A stretch of 31,666 nucleotides of DNA, taken from an uncultured Clostridium sp. (GTDB taxonomy: Bacteria; Bacillota; Clostridia; Lachnospirales; Lachnospiraceae). How positions within the stretch are numbered: position 1 is the stretch's first letter; each line of letters opens with the position of its first letter. The notes under the pieces were generated by a model. That model was not told the DNA's origin. It did not search any database and saw only the letters and a list, made by a program, of their open reading frames with translations. Positions 14,454-23,393 of the stretch are shown here, one piece after another. The stretch lies in contig URFM01000042.1 in assembly GCA_900547035.1 (NCBI GenBank), forward strand, positions 1 to 31,666, written 5' to 3'. A program made the position numbers and the translations under genes.

Positions 14454-15027
14454 GGCCCGTCCTCCTCTCCGCCGCAGTCAGGGCGTCCAGCATATGGGAG
14501 AGCATCCCTTCGCATTCCTCCCGCTTAAGGGCCACCTTTCCGGCAGCCGTCAAAACCGCAATCCCGTGGGAATAGAGGAACAAGTCGAAAAAGATAGCTT
14601 TTGCCCTTTCCCGCTCCACCCCAATCTGCGCCCCGAAGTTCTCCGCCTTTTTCTCATTTCCGATTTCCCGGTAAAAGTCCTCAGCCCGGGTCATATCCAG
14701 GTCCATGTAGCGGATAAAGAGAATCTCAAACAACCGGGATTCTTCCCGGGCAAACCGGATATAGGACAGGGGCAAAAGCAGCGGCGGCCGGAAGGTATTC
14801 ACACTGCTCCAGGCTTTAATATAATCCTCATAGAAAGCGAAAGCGTAATCCAGAAACTCTTTTTTCAGCTCCTCCATATTTTCATAACAGGTAAAAATAG
14901 GGCGGGTAGAGCAGTTCAGACTTTCTGCTATACTTCTGGCATTAACCCCTTCAAATCCCCGCTCCCTGGTTATCTGAAGAACTGTATGCAAAATCATTTC
15001 CCTGGTTATCTTTACTTTCGGCGGCAT
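14443..15027 (-). CDS. TetR-family regulator, first gene of operon
   Basis: 194 aa; ATG is 7 nt after AGGAGG. N-terminal HTH (ITREMILHTVLQITRERGFE, later ARSIAESLNCSTRPIFTCYE). The C-terminal ligand domain is not identifiable. It is the first gene of five on this strand (TetR, methyltransferase, endonuclease, DUF6472, Rrf2) and likely controls its own promoter through the inverted repeat at 15069-15082. Confidence 0.88.
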   Translation of the reverse strand: MPPKVKITREMILHTVLQITRERGFEGVNARSIAESLNCSTRPIFTCYENMEELKKEFLDYAFAFYEDYIKAWSSVNTFRPPLLLPLSYIRFAREESRLFEILFIRYMDLDMTRAEDFYREIGNEKKAENFGAQIGVERERAKAIFFDLFLYSHGIAVLTAAGKVALKREECEGMLSHMLDALTAAERRTGREG

Positions 15028-15068
15028 GACGGCACCTCCTGTCTGTCTCGATATATAACATTTGTTGC

Positions 15069-15082
15069 GTAACTATTGTTAC
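15069..15082. promoter_or_regulatory. TetR operator candidate
   Basis: GTAAC-TATT-GTTAC overlaps a probable minus-strand -10 region (TAACAA at 15076-15081, spacer 16) downstream of a perfect TTGACA at 15098-15103. Confidence 0.5.
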
Positions 15083-15122
15083 ATATTATCATCCGTCTGT
15101 CAAGCGTTTCTTCTTCCTGCGC

Positions 15123-15151
15123 AAAAACGGGGCCGTCTTACGACCGCCCCG
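15123..15151 (-). terminator. Terminator of the AAA+ gene
   Basis: Arms CGGGGC and GCCCCG with inner GTC/GAC, then a T5 run on the minus strand, about 30 bp after the stop at 15183. Confidence 0.8.
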
Positions 15152-15182
15152 CGCCGCCATTCAGGCGCTGTCTCTATTTTCT

Positions 15183-16667
15183 TTACTGCAGCAGCTCCCG
15201 CACCATTTTTCCGTCAAAAGTTACCGTCTGAACGTGATCCACCTCAATCTGATACAGGGCGTTTGCAGCCAAATGCTCTGCCGCCTGCTCCAAATCCCGG
15301 ATTCCGCTGGAATTTCGGTGCAAATCGATGACCGTCTCCAAGCCCTCCTGCGTCAAAATGCACTCCTCCTCCCTCATGCCGATTCGCTTCAGCACCTTGG
15401 GCAGGGCATATTTGGAGAAAATCACCTTCTTCTCCTCCGGCGTGTAGTCGGGGATTTCGATGACCGCGAAACGGGACATCAAGGGCGCACTGATCTGGTC
15501 CTTGTCATTTGCCGTAGCAATGGGGTAAACGCCGCCGGTGGGAATCATACACTCCATATAGTTATCCGTAAATCCCAGGTTGTCCAGCAGGGTTAAAAGG
15601 ACATCGGCAGGATTTCCATTTCCTTTTCCGGAAGCCGCCTTGTCCAGCTCATTGATAATAAACACCAGATTGGACTCCCCCGCAATGGAGAAGGCCTCCA
15701 TGATGATGCCCGGCTTGGCGTTAGCGTAAATTCTGGAGCTTCCTGTCAGCTGCTCCGGGTCGTTGATGGAGCTCATATCCAAAGTGGTCCAGGGCAGCTT
15801 CAGGATTCTCGCCACCGCGTAGGCAATCTGGGATTTTCCCGTTCCCGCGGGGCCGATTAACAGCAGGCCGTAGGCCGGAAGGGTGTGGGTCCGGTTAATC
15901 TGGATAATGGTCTCGATAATCCTCTGCTTGACCCGCTCCATGCCGTAGAGTTCCTCGTCCAGAATCCGGCGGGCCTCCTCCGGGTCAACGGCAGGAAAAT
16001 AGTTGCCTTTCCACTGGATATTCAGCATAATGGAGAGGGCCCTCTGGGCGTGGCGGCGCTCCTCGGCGGACACCTCATTGGAGCGGGCCACCGCAAGGTT
16101 TCTCCTGGCCCAGAGCCGGATATTGTCCGGCAGGGTTCTCCCGGCACAGGTAATAAAATCCGTAATGCTCTGGATACTGGTCAGCTTCATGCTGTCACCG
16201 CTTTCCATCTCGTCCTCGTCGGGAATCTCCCTGGAAGGAGCGTCGCTTGAGAGAAGGCGCTCAATCATAAACTGGAGAAAGCCGTCCTCCGCCGAAAGCT
16301 TCTGCCCTCCGCCGAAGGCCATCTCCCGGATTTTATAAACCGCGTATCCATCCTTCTGATTCTCCCCGGACAGACGAACATTGATGTGGTTCTCTCCCAG
16401 CCATTTTAAAAGGCTGACAAAACGGGCGTCAATTTTTAAAATATTGGCGCTGACCGTGCCCCCTTCGTCCTTAAATTCAAAGGCCGTCTTTTTGATGGGA
16501 TTGGTAAACATACCACCCGAGTGATGTTTCAGCCTTCCGGCGCTGTTATCCAAAATCAAAATCGGGTGTTCAGGGGAAGTCTCCCCCTGATTGGAATAAA
16601 AAATCTCATAGGTGCATTCCGGCTCCTTCGGCCCCTCCGGCGTGTGATTAAAGTCAAAAACCGGCAT
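15183..16667 (-). CDS. Lon-like AAA+ ATPase without protease domain
   Basis: 494 aa. Residues 1-225 are an unrecognised N-terminal domain. Residues 232-500 are a AAA+ module like that of Lon: LDEELYGMERVKQRIIETI, Walker A GPAGTGKS (272-279), Walker B VFIINELDK (335-343), sensor-1 ATAND near 387, arginine finger MSRF near 399 and sensor-2 GIRDLEQ. The region NPADVLLTLLDNLGFTDNYME also parallels Lon. The serine-lysine protease domain is absent. The Walker B Asp is Asn (NE rather than DE) while the catalytic Glu is kept. It could be a remodelling or MoxR-like factor. It has its own promoter and terminator. Confidence 0.82.
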   Translation of the reverse strand: MPVFDFNHTPEGPKEPECTYEIFYSNQGETSPEHPILILDNSAGRLKHHSGGMFTNPIKKTAFEFKDEGGTVSANILKIDARFVSLLKWLGENHINVRLSGENQKDGYAVYKIREMAFGGGQKLSAEDGFLQFMIERLLSSDAPSREIPDEDEMESGDSMKLTSIQSITDFITCAGRTLPDNIRLWARRNLAVARSNEVSAEERRHAQRALSIMLNIQWKGNYFPAVDPEEARRILDEELYGMERVKQRIIETIIQINRTHTLPAYGLLLIGPAGTGKSQIAYAVARILKLPWTTLDMSSINDPEQLTGSSRIYANAKPGIIMEAFSIAGESNLVFIINELDKAASGKGNGNPADVLLTLLDNLGFTDNYMECMIPTGGVYPIATANDKDQISAPLMSRFAVIEIPDYTPEEKKVIFSKYALPKVLKRIGMREEECILTQEGLETVIDLHRNSSGIRDLEQAAEHLAANALYQIEVDHVQTVTFDGKMVRELLQ

Positions 16668-16731
16668 AATTTCCTCCCTGTTCTACCTTTTTATCATGAT
16701 TCGTGCATAAACATGCATTTTTCTCAAAGGT

Positions 16732-16760
16732 AGTATATCTTATTCCGGCAAGAATCGCAA
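16732..16760 (-). promoter_or_regulatory. Promoter of the AAA+ gene
   Basis: Minus strand TTGCGA (16755-16760), 17 bp, TATACT (16732-16737); the start codon is 65 bp further. Confidence 0.55.
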
Positions 16761-16764
16761 CCAC

Positions 16765-18429
16765 TCAGCCCGCAAAAACCAATCCTTCAAACAATTCCTC
16801 AATATCCCTGCCTTCTATGGTGTGAGGCCAGTCCTGTCCGTCCACCTGAAGCTGATAGGCAGTTCCCTCCTCGTCTTCCACCGTTACCCGGTGCTCCTCA
16901 TCGGTGGCCGTCACAAACAGTTTCGTACCTGCGGGAATTTCCGCCGGCTGAGAGAAGTTTTCCCCACCAAAAGCTGGCACCCCCTGGACCGCCGTCACCG
17001 GCCAGCGGTCAACGGCGTACTCCTCCTGCTGCGTCCGGGGCATTCCGTCCGCGCCTGCCTGATACAGCTTGCGGATGGGAAAAGTGGAAAACAGATTTCC
17101 CCTGGTGGAAAGCCAGAAGGACTGGGAATCCATGGGGATATCGTCGTACATACCCTGGGAATCAGTGCGGACCTCCGTCTCTGCCCCGCGGCTCTTCAGT
17201 TCCTCCAAATCCACAATGACCAGGTAATGGTAGTCGTTGTCCGTGCTGCAGTCCCCGTAGAAAAATACCTTTCCATCCGGATTTCTCATCACGTAGGCGG
17301 TCGTTACGCCATAGGTGCCGTTAAATTCCACTTTCTGCTCACCTGCGTACAGGGTGTACATCTGTTCCATGTCGTTCATTTCCGCCGGCTCAAATCGAAC
17401 CTGTTCCTCCGCTCCGTCCCCGTCCACATCCAGGCTCTGCTCCTCGTAAGGGGCAAGCTGCCAGACCCTCTGCTCTCTGACTCCTTCGCCGGGAACCCAG
17501 GCTGCGCGGATTATCCCGCTCTCCTCATAAGGGAGAACCGCGGTTACCGTTCCCATGGCATATGGTCCAATGTCGTAGGGCGAAAAATACACTTCCATCC
17601 CCTCCGGCCCCAGGGCCCACTGAAGCTCATAGGAAATGCCATTCACCGTTTCCCCGTAAACCCTGCTGCGGACGGTATCCTCCCAGCCCGGAAAGTAGCC
17701 GTCCGCATCCTCCCGGTTTTCCAGGGTCTGAATCAGAACGCCATGGAAGGCCTCCAGGTCCGTCACCACATCACTGAGCTCCAGACGCTGCCCGGTTTGA
17801 CTGTCAAAAGTTTCTCCCGTCACCGCCGAGTTTCCATGGGCCCCTCCCATATAACTGTAATTTATCATCCGGAAGGAAAATACCCTGGAATCCGCCCGCA
17901 GGACCTTTGCTTCATTCTTTAGGCTATAAGAGAGAAACTCTTCCGGAAAGGCTTTCTGATTTTCTCTAGCATATTCCTCTTCCACCGCCATCTCCCGCTG
18001 AAACGCCGCTTTCTTCTCATCGCTGTAATCCGCAAGGGATTCCTTCAGCGCCTCATATCCTTCATCCCGAATGGACAGCCGGACGGTATTTCCCTGCCAG
18101 AGCAGAGACATGCCATCCTCTGCGTATGCGGATGACCGGACCGTTTCCACAACCGGGTGTAGACGGTTCTCGCCGAAGGTCCGGTCATTTTCCTGGACTG
18201 GGCCGGTTTCCTCCTGGTCGTTTTTCTGCTCCGCACCTGTCTCCTCTGTCTGACCGGGAGCCGGCTCTTCTTCTGTTCCCTCATCGGACAGCGACTGGGA
18301 CTGCTCCTGAGACGTCCGGACCGCCGCCTCCTGGGATTGCGCCTCCCTGGAAGAGCAGCCGTTTAAGGCGAGAGTCAATGTCAGGGCCAGAGCTGAAATT
18401 CCTGCTATGCGTTTCTTTCTTTTTCTCAT
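16765..18429 (-). CDS. DUF3298-containing lipoprotein
   Basis: 554 aa from MRKRKKRIAGISALAL; this ATG is 6 nt after AGGAGG, and an ATG six codons earlier lies within that site. A basic, hydrophobic signal ends in a lipobox LNGC (Cys25), so the mature protein is membrane-anchored outside the cell. Residues 26-80 are Gln/Glu-rich and low-complexity. The folded part includes SYMGGAHGNSAVTGETFD, typical of the DUF4163/DUF3298 pair also seen in RsiV-type anti-sigma factors; no sigma factor lies nearby. The C-terminal 200 residues are unrecognised (DVDGDGAEEQVRF looks like a calcium-type loop). Confidence 0.82.
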   Translation of the reverse strand: MRKRKKRIAGISALALTLTLALNGCSSREAQSQEAAVRTSQEQSQSLSDEGTEEEPAPGQTEETGAEQKNDQEETGPVQENDRTFGENRLHPVVETVRSSAYAEDGMSLLWQGNTVRLSIRDEGYEALKESLADYSDEKKAAFQREMAVEEEYARENQKAFPEEFLSYSLKNEAKVLRADSRVFSFRMINYSYMGGAHGNSAVTGETFDSQTGQRLELSDVVTDLEAFHGVLIQTLENREDADGYFPGWEDTVRSRVYGETVNGISYELQWALGPEGMEVYFSPYDIGPYAMGTVTAVLPYEESGIIRAAWVPGEGVREQRVWQLAPYEEQSLDVDGDGAEEQVRFEPAEMNDMEQMYTLYAGEQKVEFNGTYGVTTAYVMRNPDGKVFFYGDCSTDNDYHYLVIVDLEELKSRGAETEVRTDSQGMYDDIPMDSQSFWLSTRGNLFSTFPIRKLYQAGADGMPRTQQEEYAVDRWPVTAVQGVPAFGGENFSQPAEIPAGTKLFVTATDEEHRVTVEDEEGTAYQLQVDGQDWPHTIEGRDIEELFEGLVFAG

Positions 18430-18466
18430 CTTTACCCTCCTCTGCACGGTATATGGATAAATTTAT

Positions 18467-18472
18467 TATAGC
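18467..18472 (-). promoter_or_regulatory. Extended -10 of the lipoprotein gene
   Basis: TGC-TATAAT on the minus strand, 37 bp before the ATG. No -35 match is clear. Confidence 0.45.
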
Positions 18473-18574
18473 AAGTTTTTCCTGCCGGTTTCTTACGGAT
18501 GCTTTAAAGATTTCTGAGAATTGCCGGAATATGAGGCGCGGAGCTGATGAAAAAATAACTCCTGCGAAATTGCT

Positions 18575-18616
18575 AAAAACGGCGGCTTCCCTCAAGCTGG
18601 AAACCGCCGTTTTTTA
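18575..18616 (-). terminator. Terminator of the FMN reductase gene
   Basis: Eleven-bp arms (AAAAACGGCGG and CCGCCGTTTTT) with inner TTCC/GGAA pairing, and T-runs on both strands. It lies just after the stop at 18627. Confidence 0.85.
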
Positions 18617-18626
18617 AATATCCGTT

Positions 18627-19178
18627 CTATTGAATGGAATTTCCCAAAGCGTAAGCTTTCTGAATCTCCGGCTTGCCCTGGATGTCGCCTACTGCTCCGT
18701 TGCCTCCGGCTAAAACATAGCCCAGATTCTTCCATCGAAGGTGCTCCATCAGATGGGCGTAGTAGGAAAGCACGTCCTCAAAACCATGTCCCTCCGCTGC
18801 CATCAGAAGGGCGGAAGCCCTGTCATGGCCCCGAAGCAGGTTGCCGCCCCCTTCCTCCAGGGCAAAAAGGCGGTCAATGGCCGTGCGAATCTGGCCGCTC
18901 ATATTCCAGTAGTACAGAGGCGTTGCCAGCACGATTACATCGCACTCCCTGACAGCCGGATAAATTTCGTTCATATCATCGTTTTGAACACAGGGACATT
19001 CCCGGCTGCTGTGTCCGCCAAAGCAGCCTTTGCAGCCGTGAATATCCATGGCGTCCAGGAAAAACTCCTTCACCGTGTTCCCCGCTTTTTCCGCCCCGTC
19101 GGAGAACGCCCGTACCAGGGCGGAGGTATTTCCGTTTCTTCTGGGACTTCCGTTCAGTATCACAATCTTTTTGCTCAT
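18627..19178 (-). CDS. NAD(P)H-dependent FMN reductase (flavodoxin-like)
   Basis: 183 aa. N-terminal GSPRRNGNTSALV is the FMN phosphate loop of the flavodoxin_2/FMN_red family; ATPLYYWNMSGQIRTAIDR is its second signature. Four Cys in the middle (GCKGCFGG and RECPC) are common in the iron-sulfur flavoprotein branch, so a cluster is possible. It is divergent from an HxlR regulator 151 bp away, an arrangement like azoR1 with YodB in Bacillus, where the enzyme reduces quinones or azo compounds. The minus-strand promoter includes TATAAT at 19233-19238. Confidence 0.87.
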   Translation of the reverse strand: MSKKIVILNGSPRRNGNTSALVRAFSDGAEKAGNTVKEFFLDAMDIHGCKGCFGGHSSRECPCVQNDDMNEIYPAVRECDVIVLATPLYYWNMSGQIRTAIDRLFALEEGGGNLLRGHDRASALLMAAEGHGFEDVLSYYAHLMEHLRWKNLGYVLAGGNGAVGDIQGKPEIQKAYALGNSIQ

Positions 19179-19329
19179 AGCTGCAGTTCCTCCTTTTCGC
19201 GTTTCAGTGAATTGACTTCACCTGCTGCTGATATTATAATCATAACAAGAATCAGACAAACTACAAGTACGCACATAAAGGTATGATACTTTCATTAAAT
19301 ACATATACTTACTTAAAGGAGAGTATAAA

Positions 19330-19662
19330 ATGAGCAAACGCTGCATTTCCAATGAATGTCTCAGTACCACCGGTTTCAGCTACACCTTATCCCTGATTAA
19401 TGGGAAATATAAGATGACCATTCTCTATACCCTGATGGAATTTAGCGTCGTGCGCTTTAATGAGATGAAACGGTACATCGGGGATATCTCCTATAAGACT
19501 TTAAGCACCACCTTAAAGGAACTGGAGGCGGACCAGCTGGTCCACCGTGAAGAGTACCCCCAGATTCCGCCAAAGGTGGAGTACAGTCTGACGGAACGGG
19601 GGAAATCCTTGATTCCAATCTTAGACGCCATGTGCGAGTGGGGGGACCGGAACCGATTATAG
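19330..19662 (+). CDS. HxlR-family redox-type regulator
   Basis: 110 aa; AAAGGAGAG is close upstream. A single winged HTH of HxlR type: GFSYTLSLINGKYKMTILYTL, FNEMKRYIGDISYKTLSTTL, wing VEYSLTERGKSL. Two N-terminal Cys (MSKRCISNEC) occupy the region where YodB and related proteins carry the thiol sensor. It lies between the divergent FMN reductase and the SOD gene, so control of oxidative or electrophile stress is likely. A near-palindrome AAAGGTATGATACTTT at 19277-19292 in the intergenic region is a possible operator, with low confidence. Confidence 0.87.
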   Translation: MSKRCISNECLSTTGFSYTLSLINGKYKMTILYTLMEFSVVRFNEMKRYIGDISYKTLSTTLKELEADQLVHREEYPQIPPKVEYSLTERGKSLIPILDAMCEWGDRNRL

Positions 19663-19762
19663 AATAGTTATAGAATAGGGCTTGCGGCTGTCACTCCCGG
19701 CTTTTCTGCCATATCTTATTAACAGCAAGAAAAACAACCGCATCCACAAACGGAGGTATCCC

Positions 19763-20380
19763 ATGATTTCAACCCAAACTTATCCCTTTGAACTTCCCCC
19801 TCTGCCCTACGCCTACGACGCCCTGGAGCCATACATCGACCAGGAAACCATGCATTTTCATCACGACAAGCATATGAAAACCTATGTGGACAATCTGAAC
19901 AAAGCCCTGGAACCATATCCCCAGTACCACCATTGGACCCTGGAACGGCTGCTGCTCCAGCTGGATGAGCTGCCGGATTCTCTGAAAACCTCTGTCCGAA
20001 ATAATGGAGGCGGCGTCTACAACCACGATTTATATTTCACCCTGATGGCTCCCGCCGGCCATCAGCCCCTCGCGGAGGTGGCAGAGGCCTTTGGCGGTGA
20101 GGAACAGTGGAAGGCACAGATGAAGGCCGCCGCCCTGGGGCAGTTCGGTTCCGGGTTCGCCTGGCTGGTTTCCGATGGAGCAGGAAAGCTTTCCATCATA
20201 GCCCTGCCAAATCAGGATAATCCCCTGTCCATGGGCCTCTATCCCATTCTCCCTCTGGATGTGTGGGAACACGCTTACTATCTGAAGCATCAAAATCTCC
20301 GGGGCAATTATATTGACCAGTGGTTTCATGTCATCAGCTGGGAAGGGGGGAAGGAGCGGATGAGGGGAAGGCTGAACTGA
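19763..20380 (+). CDS. sodA: Fe/Mn superoxide dismutase
   Basis: 205 aa; ATG at 19763 is 6 nt after GGAGG. The family signatures are complete: FHHDKHMKTYVDNLN (first metal His and partner), NHDLYF (second His), FGSGFAWLV and DVWEHAYYLKHQN (Asp and His ligands). It converts superoxide to peroxide and oxygen in the cytoplasm. Mn or Fe preference cannot be told. It sits 100 bp after HxlR on the same strand and could be co-transcribed. It converges on the radical SAM gene with a 1-bp gap and no clear terminator. Confidence 0.92.
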   Translation: MISTQTYPFELPPLPYAYDALEPYIDQETMHFHHDKHMKTYVDNLNKALEPYPQYHHWTLERLLLQLDELPDSLKTSVRNNGGGVYNHDLYFTLMAPAGHQPLAEVAEAFGGEEQWKAQMKAAALGQFGSGFAWLVSDGAGKLSIIALPNQDNPLSMGLYPILPLDVWEHAYYLKHQNLRGNYIDQWFHVISWEGGKERMRGRLN

Positions 20381-20381
20381 T

Positions 20382-21221
20382 TTAGCAGTTCCCCGTATAC
20401 ACATACTTCAGATATTTCCCGGCAACGTCTCTCAGCCGGTACACCACGCTCACCTCTGTGGCCCTCCGATTTTCCATGCGATACTGCGGGAAAAACCGGG
20501 TAACATGCAGGGGAATCTCCGGGCTGACGGAGGCAATCCAGCGAGCCTCCTGCTCCATCCGGGCCTCGGAATCATTTTCTCCGGGCACAATCAAGGTGGT
20601 CAGCTCCACATGGCAGCCCTGAGCGGCCCTCCTGATGAAGTCCTTTACCGTCTCCAAATCGCCCCCCAGCTTCCGGTAATAGCTTTCTGTAAATCCCTTC
20701 AAATCAATGTTCATGGCGTCTATATAGGGCAGAAGTTCTTCCAAAACCCAGAGGGAGGCGCTTCCATTGGTAACCAGTACATTTTTCATCCCCAGTTTGC
20801 GGACCAGGCGGGCCGTATCCCGGACAAATTCATAGCCCACCAGGGGTTCGTTGTAGGTGTACGCCACCCCTATATTTCCGTAATCTTCCCAGGACTTTGC
20901 CAGGGCGGCCAGGTGTTCCGGGGTCATTTCCTTAGGTTGAAACTCCTCCGGCCCCGCCATGGAAATCTCGTGGTTCTGGCAGAAGGGGCAGGACAGATTG
21001 CAGCCGAAGCTTCCCACAGAGAGAATCCGGCTGCCCGGAAAGAAACGGCGCAATGGCTTCTTTTCAATGGGGTCCGGCATAAGGCCCGTAATCTTCCCGT
21101 AATTGGCGCAGACAATCCTTCCCCCTTCGTTTTTTCTGGCACGGCACCGGCCCAGCTGTCCTTCCGTAAGGCGGCAATGATGCATGCAAACCGCACATTC
21201 CGCTGATTTTTCCGTATTCAA
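20382..21221 (-). CDS. AmmeMemoRadiSam system radical SAM enzyme
   Basis: 279 aa. The radical SAM cluster motif is CNLSCPFCQ near residue 74; before it lies a Cys-rich stretch CAVCMHHCRLTEGQLGRCRAR, usual for this subfamily (relatives of pyruvate formate-lyase activase). VAYTYNEPLVGYEF and VLVTNGSAS are family signatures. Its ATG overlaps the stop of the upstream fused gene by four bases (ATGA), so the pair is translationally coupled. The three-part system is widely conserved but the product is not established. Confidence 0.92.
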   Translation of the reverse strand: MNTEKSAECAVCMHHCRLTEGQLGRCRARKNEGGRIVCANYGKITGLMPDPIEKKPLRRFFPGSRILSVGSFGCNLSCPFCQNHEISMAGPEEFQPKEMTPEHLAALAKSWEDYGNIGVAYTYNEPLVGYEFVRDTARLVRKLGMKNVLVTNGSASLWVLEELLPYIDAMNIDLKGFTESYYRKLGGDLETVKDFIRRAAQGCHVELTTLIVPGENDSEARMEQEARWIASVSPEIPLHVTRFFPQYRMENRRATEVSVVYRLRDVAGKYLKYVYTGNC

Positions 21222-22618
21222 AAATGTCTCACCACCTCAAAACGCTCCATCTGAACCTCCTCATGTTCCCGGATTCCTGCCTTTCGCCTGGCAATGGAAA
21301 TCTGCTCTTCCACCGTATCCACCCCTTCCAGGTTGGGAAGGAGAAGCCCCCGTTTATAACCTCGTGTTACAATCACGCCGTACCGTTTCACATCCAGTTC
21401 CTCTTTGGAGGAAATCTTCTCCGGCTCTCCAAGCACGTCCACGCTGTAGACCAGCTGCTCCAGCTCCCTTGGCTCTACCGGCTGAAATCTGGGATCCTTC
21501 GCAGCGGCACTGACGGCATTTTCGATAATCTCCTGGACAATGGAACTTCTCACCGGGGAGATGGTGCCAATGCAGCCCCGCAGCTGGCCTTCCTTCTTCA
21601 GGGAGACGAAAACTCCCGCCCTCTCCTCATACATTTCTGCCGGAAGTCCCTGGGGAACCGATATCTTTTTCCCCGTTTTCACATAGGTCTCAATGGTCTG
21701 ACGGGCAAGACGGACATAGTCGTCCTCGGACTGTTTTCTTTTCCGTGCCGCGATTCTCTCCTTTTCCTCATACTGGTCCAGGAAATCCCGCTGTGGGTCC
21801 CGCCCTTCCGTTTCATAGACGCAGACGCCGTAGCCCACGCCGAAGGGGCCCTCGTAGGACAATTTCCTGGCCTTTACCTTCATCTGGTCCAGGGCTCCTG
21901 CCATAATGACAAAGGAACGGTGGCCGCACTCCGCCGCCTGGCTGCAGAAGTCCTCTGAAAAGTCAAACAGACGTCCGAAATCGCCGCTTCCCATCACTTC
22001 CATAATCCGCTGGTCGTATTCCGGCCCTTCCTTCCGGAATCCGTAAGGCCCATCATGCTTCAGCTTGTGGGAAAGGTCCCCGCTTCCAATCACCGCGACC
22101 CGGCGGTTCAAGGTCCTGGCCACGTTCCGGATACACTGGCCCAACTGGTAATGGACTGACAGGGGAAGGCCGGAAAGTCCTATGCGCACCGCCTGATAAT
22201 CTTTGTCATAGTGGTTTAAAAACCAGAGGGGAATCATAGTGCCATGGTCCAGATAAGGGTCCCGTTCCCCCAAAGTTCCCGCGGGGATTTCCCGCTTCTT
22301 AGCCTCCCGGCACAGCAAGGAGACAAACTCCGTGTCATAGGAAACGGACACCTTCACCTGGGAAGCGCCGAACTGCCGGAAACTGCCTTCCGCCCCATCA
22401 CCCGGTGAAATGTGGAAATAGTCGGCATACATAACGGTGTGGGGCGAAAGGACAATGACCGTATCCGGCTTCGCCTCCGCCACGGCTCTGGCCGCCTCAT
22501 GATAGGCGTCAATGGTAGACTGAATCTGCCGCTCCTGCCCCCGGCCCACCTCCGGAATAATCAATGGCGGGTGAGGCACCATAATCGCTCTTTGAATTGG
22601 CATCTTTTCTTCCTGCAT
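21218..22618 (-). CDS. AmmeMemoRadiSam system protein, Memo plus AMMECR1 fusion
   Basis: 466 aa; ATG is 8 nt after AAGGAGG. Residues 1-275 are a Memo-like/LigB-type class III extradiol dioxygenase fold (MVPHPPLIIPEVG, VLSPHTVMYADYF, LDHGTMIPLWFL, GSGDLSHKL). Residues 290-466 are an AMMECR1 domain with the hallmark LRGCIG and DPRFQPV. Fusion of the two is known in Clostridia. The Memo His ligands (PHP, SPH, DHG) are present, so metal binding is likely. Function is unknown. It forms a two-gene operon with the radical SAM partner. Confidence 0.92.
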   Translation of the reverse strand: MQEEKMPIQRAIMVPHPPLIIPEVGRGQERQIQSTIDAYHEAARAVAEAKPDTVIVLSPHTVMYADYFHISPGDGAEGSFRQFGASQVKVSVSYDTEFVSLLCREAKKREIPAGTLGERDPYLDHGTMIPLWFLNHYDKDYQAVRIGLSGLPLSVHYQLGQCIRNVARTLNRRVAVIGSGDLSHKLKHDGPYGFRKEGPEYDQRIMEVMGSGDFGRLFDFSEDFCSQAAECGHRSFVIMAGALDQMKVKARKLSYEGPFGVGYGVCVYETEGRDPQRDFLDQYEEKERIAARKRKQSEDDYVRLARQTIETYVKTGKKISVPQGLPAEMYEERAGVFVSLKKEGQLRGCIGTISPVRSSIVQEIIENAVSAAAKDPRFQPVEPRELEQLVYSVDVLGEPEKISSKEELDVKRYGVIVTRGYKRGLLLPNLEGVDTVEEQISIARRKAGIREHEEVQMERFEVVRHF

Positions 22619-22742
22619 TGATTGGACCTCCTTATTTTATTACAAAGCTTTTGAAAACTTAAAATGTCCCCTCTCCATTCCAACACCCCTATAAAACTTG
22701 TGGGCCTCTGTCCGCTTCTGATTGCAGCTGTGAATGCTTTTA

Positions 22743-23381
22743 CTATATTTTAGCACACTCATCCGCCAGCGCAATCCTTCCCGTCTGAATCTCTCCAATA
22801 TATCTTTGGATTTTCTCTTCCGGCCAGTCCCACCATCGAAGCTTCAGAAACTTGCCAATGGTCTCATCCGGGAACCGTTTCCGGATTTCCTTTGCCGGAA
22901 CTCCGCCCACAATGGTGTAGGGCGGCACGTCCCTGGTTACTACCGCCCTGGCTCCGATTACCGCGCCGTCCCCGATGGTCACCCCTGCCATCACCACCGC
23001 CTCATATCCAATCCACACGTCATTTCCAATGACAATGTCCCCCTTGGTCGCCCAGGCCGCGGTTATGTCCCGGACGTCCAATCCCCACTCCTCATAGAAG
23101 ATGGGAAATGGATAGGTGGACAGGGAAGCGAGGCTGTGGTTGGCGCTCCTCATCAGGAATTTTGCCCCGCAGGCGATGGAACAGAATTTTCCGATGAGCA
23201 GCCTGTCATGATTGATGGAGTAATGGTACAGCACATTATTCTTTTCAAAATCCCTGGGGTCCCCGACGAAATCGTTATAGATGGTAAAATCGCCCACGAT
23301 AATATTGGGATTTGTTATCACACTCTTTAAATAGACCGTTTCCAAATCCCCGGTCCTGGGATAGATTTGTTTCGTGTTCAT
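22743..23381 (-). CDS. Vat/CatB-type xenobiotic acetyltransferase
   Basis: 212 aa. A left-handed beta-helix trimer enzyme: [16 protein letters not shown], catalytic-His region [14 protein letters not shown], then hexapeptide repeats [20 protein letters not shown] and [14 protein letters not shown]. The [14 protein letters not shown] segment and overall length match streptogramin A (Vat) and CatB-type chloramphenicol acetyltransferases. Sequence alone does not prove that it gives resistance; many chromosomal homologues have other substrates. It begins 12 bp after the Ntn hydrolase stop, same strand, GGGGAG site. Confidence 0.85.
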   Translation of the reverse strand: MNTKQIYPRTGDLETVYLKSVITNPNIIVGDFTIYNDFVGDPRDFEKNNVLYHYSINHDRLLIGKFCSIACGAKFLMRSANHSLASLSTYPFPIFYEEWGLDVRDITAAWATKGDIVIGNDVWIGYEAVVMAGVTIGDGAVIGARAVVTRDVPPYTIVGGVPAKEIRKRFPDETIGKFLKLRWWDWPEEKIQRYIGEIQTGRIALADECAKI

Positions 23382-23393
23382 TTTTTTCTCCCC

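Noticed and set aside
16822..17922. 366-codon plus-strand frame opposite the DUF3298 lipoprotein
   Set aside because: Shadow of a real gene with signal peptide and lipobox; composition rich in His, Arg and Pro is typical of antisense frames.
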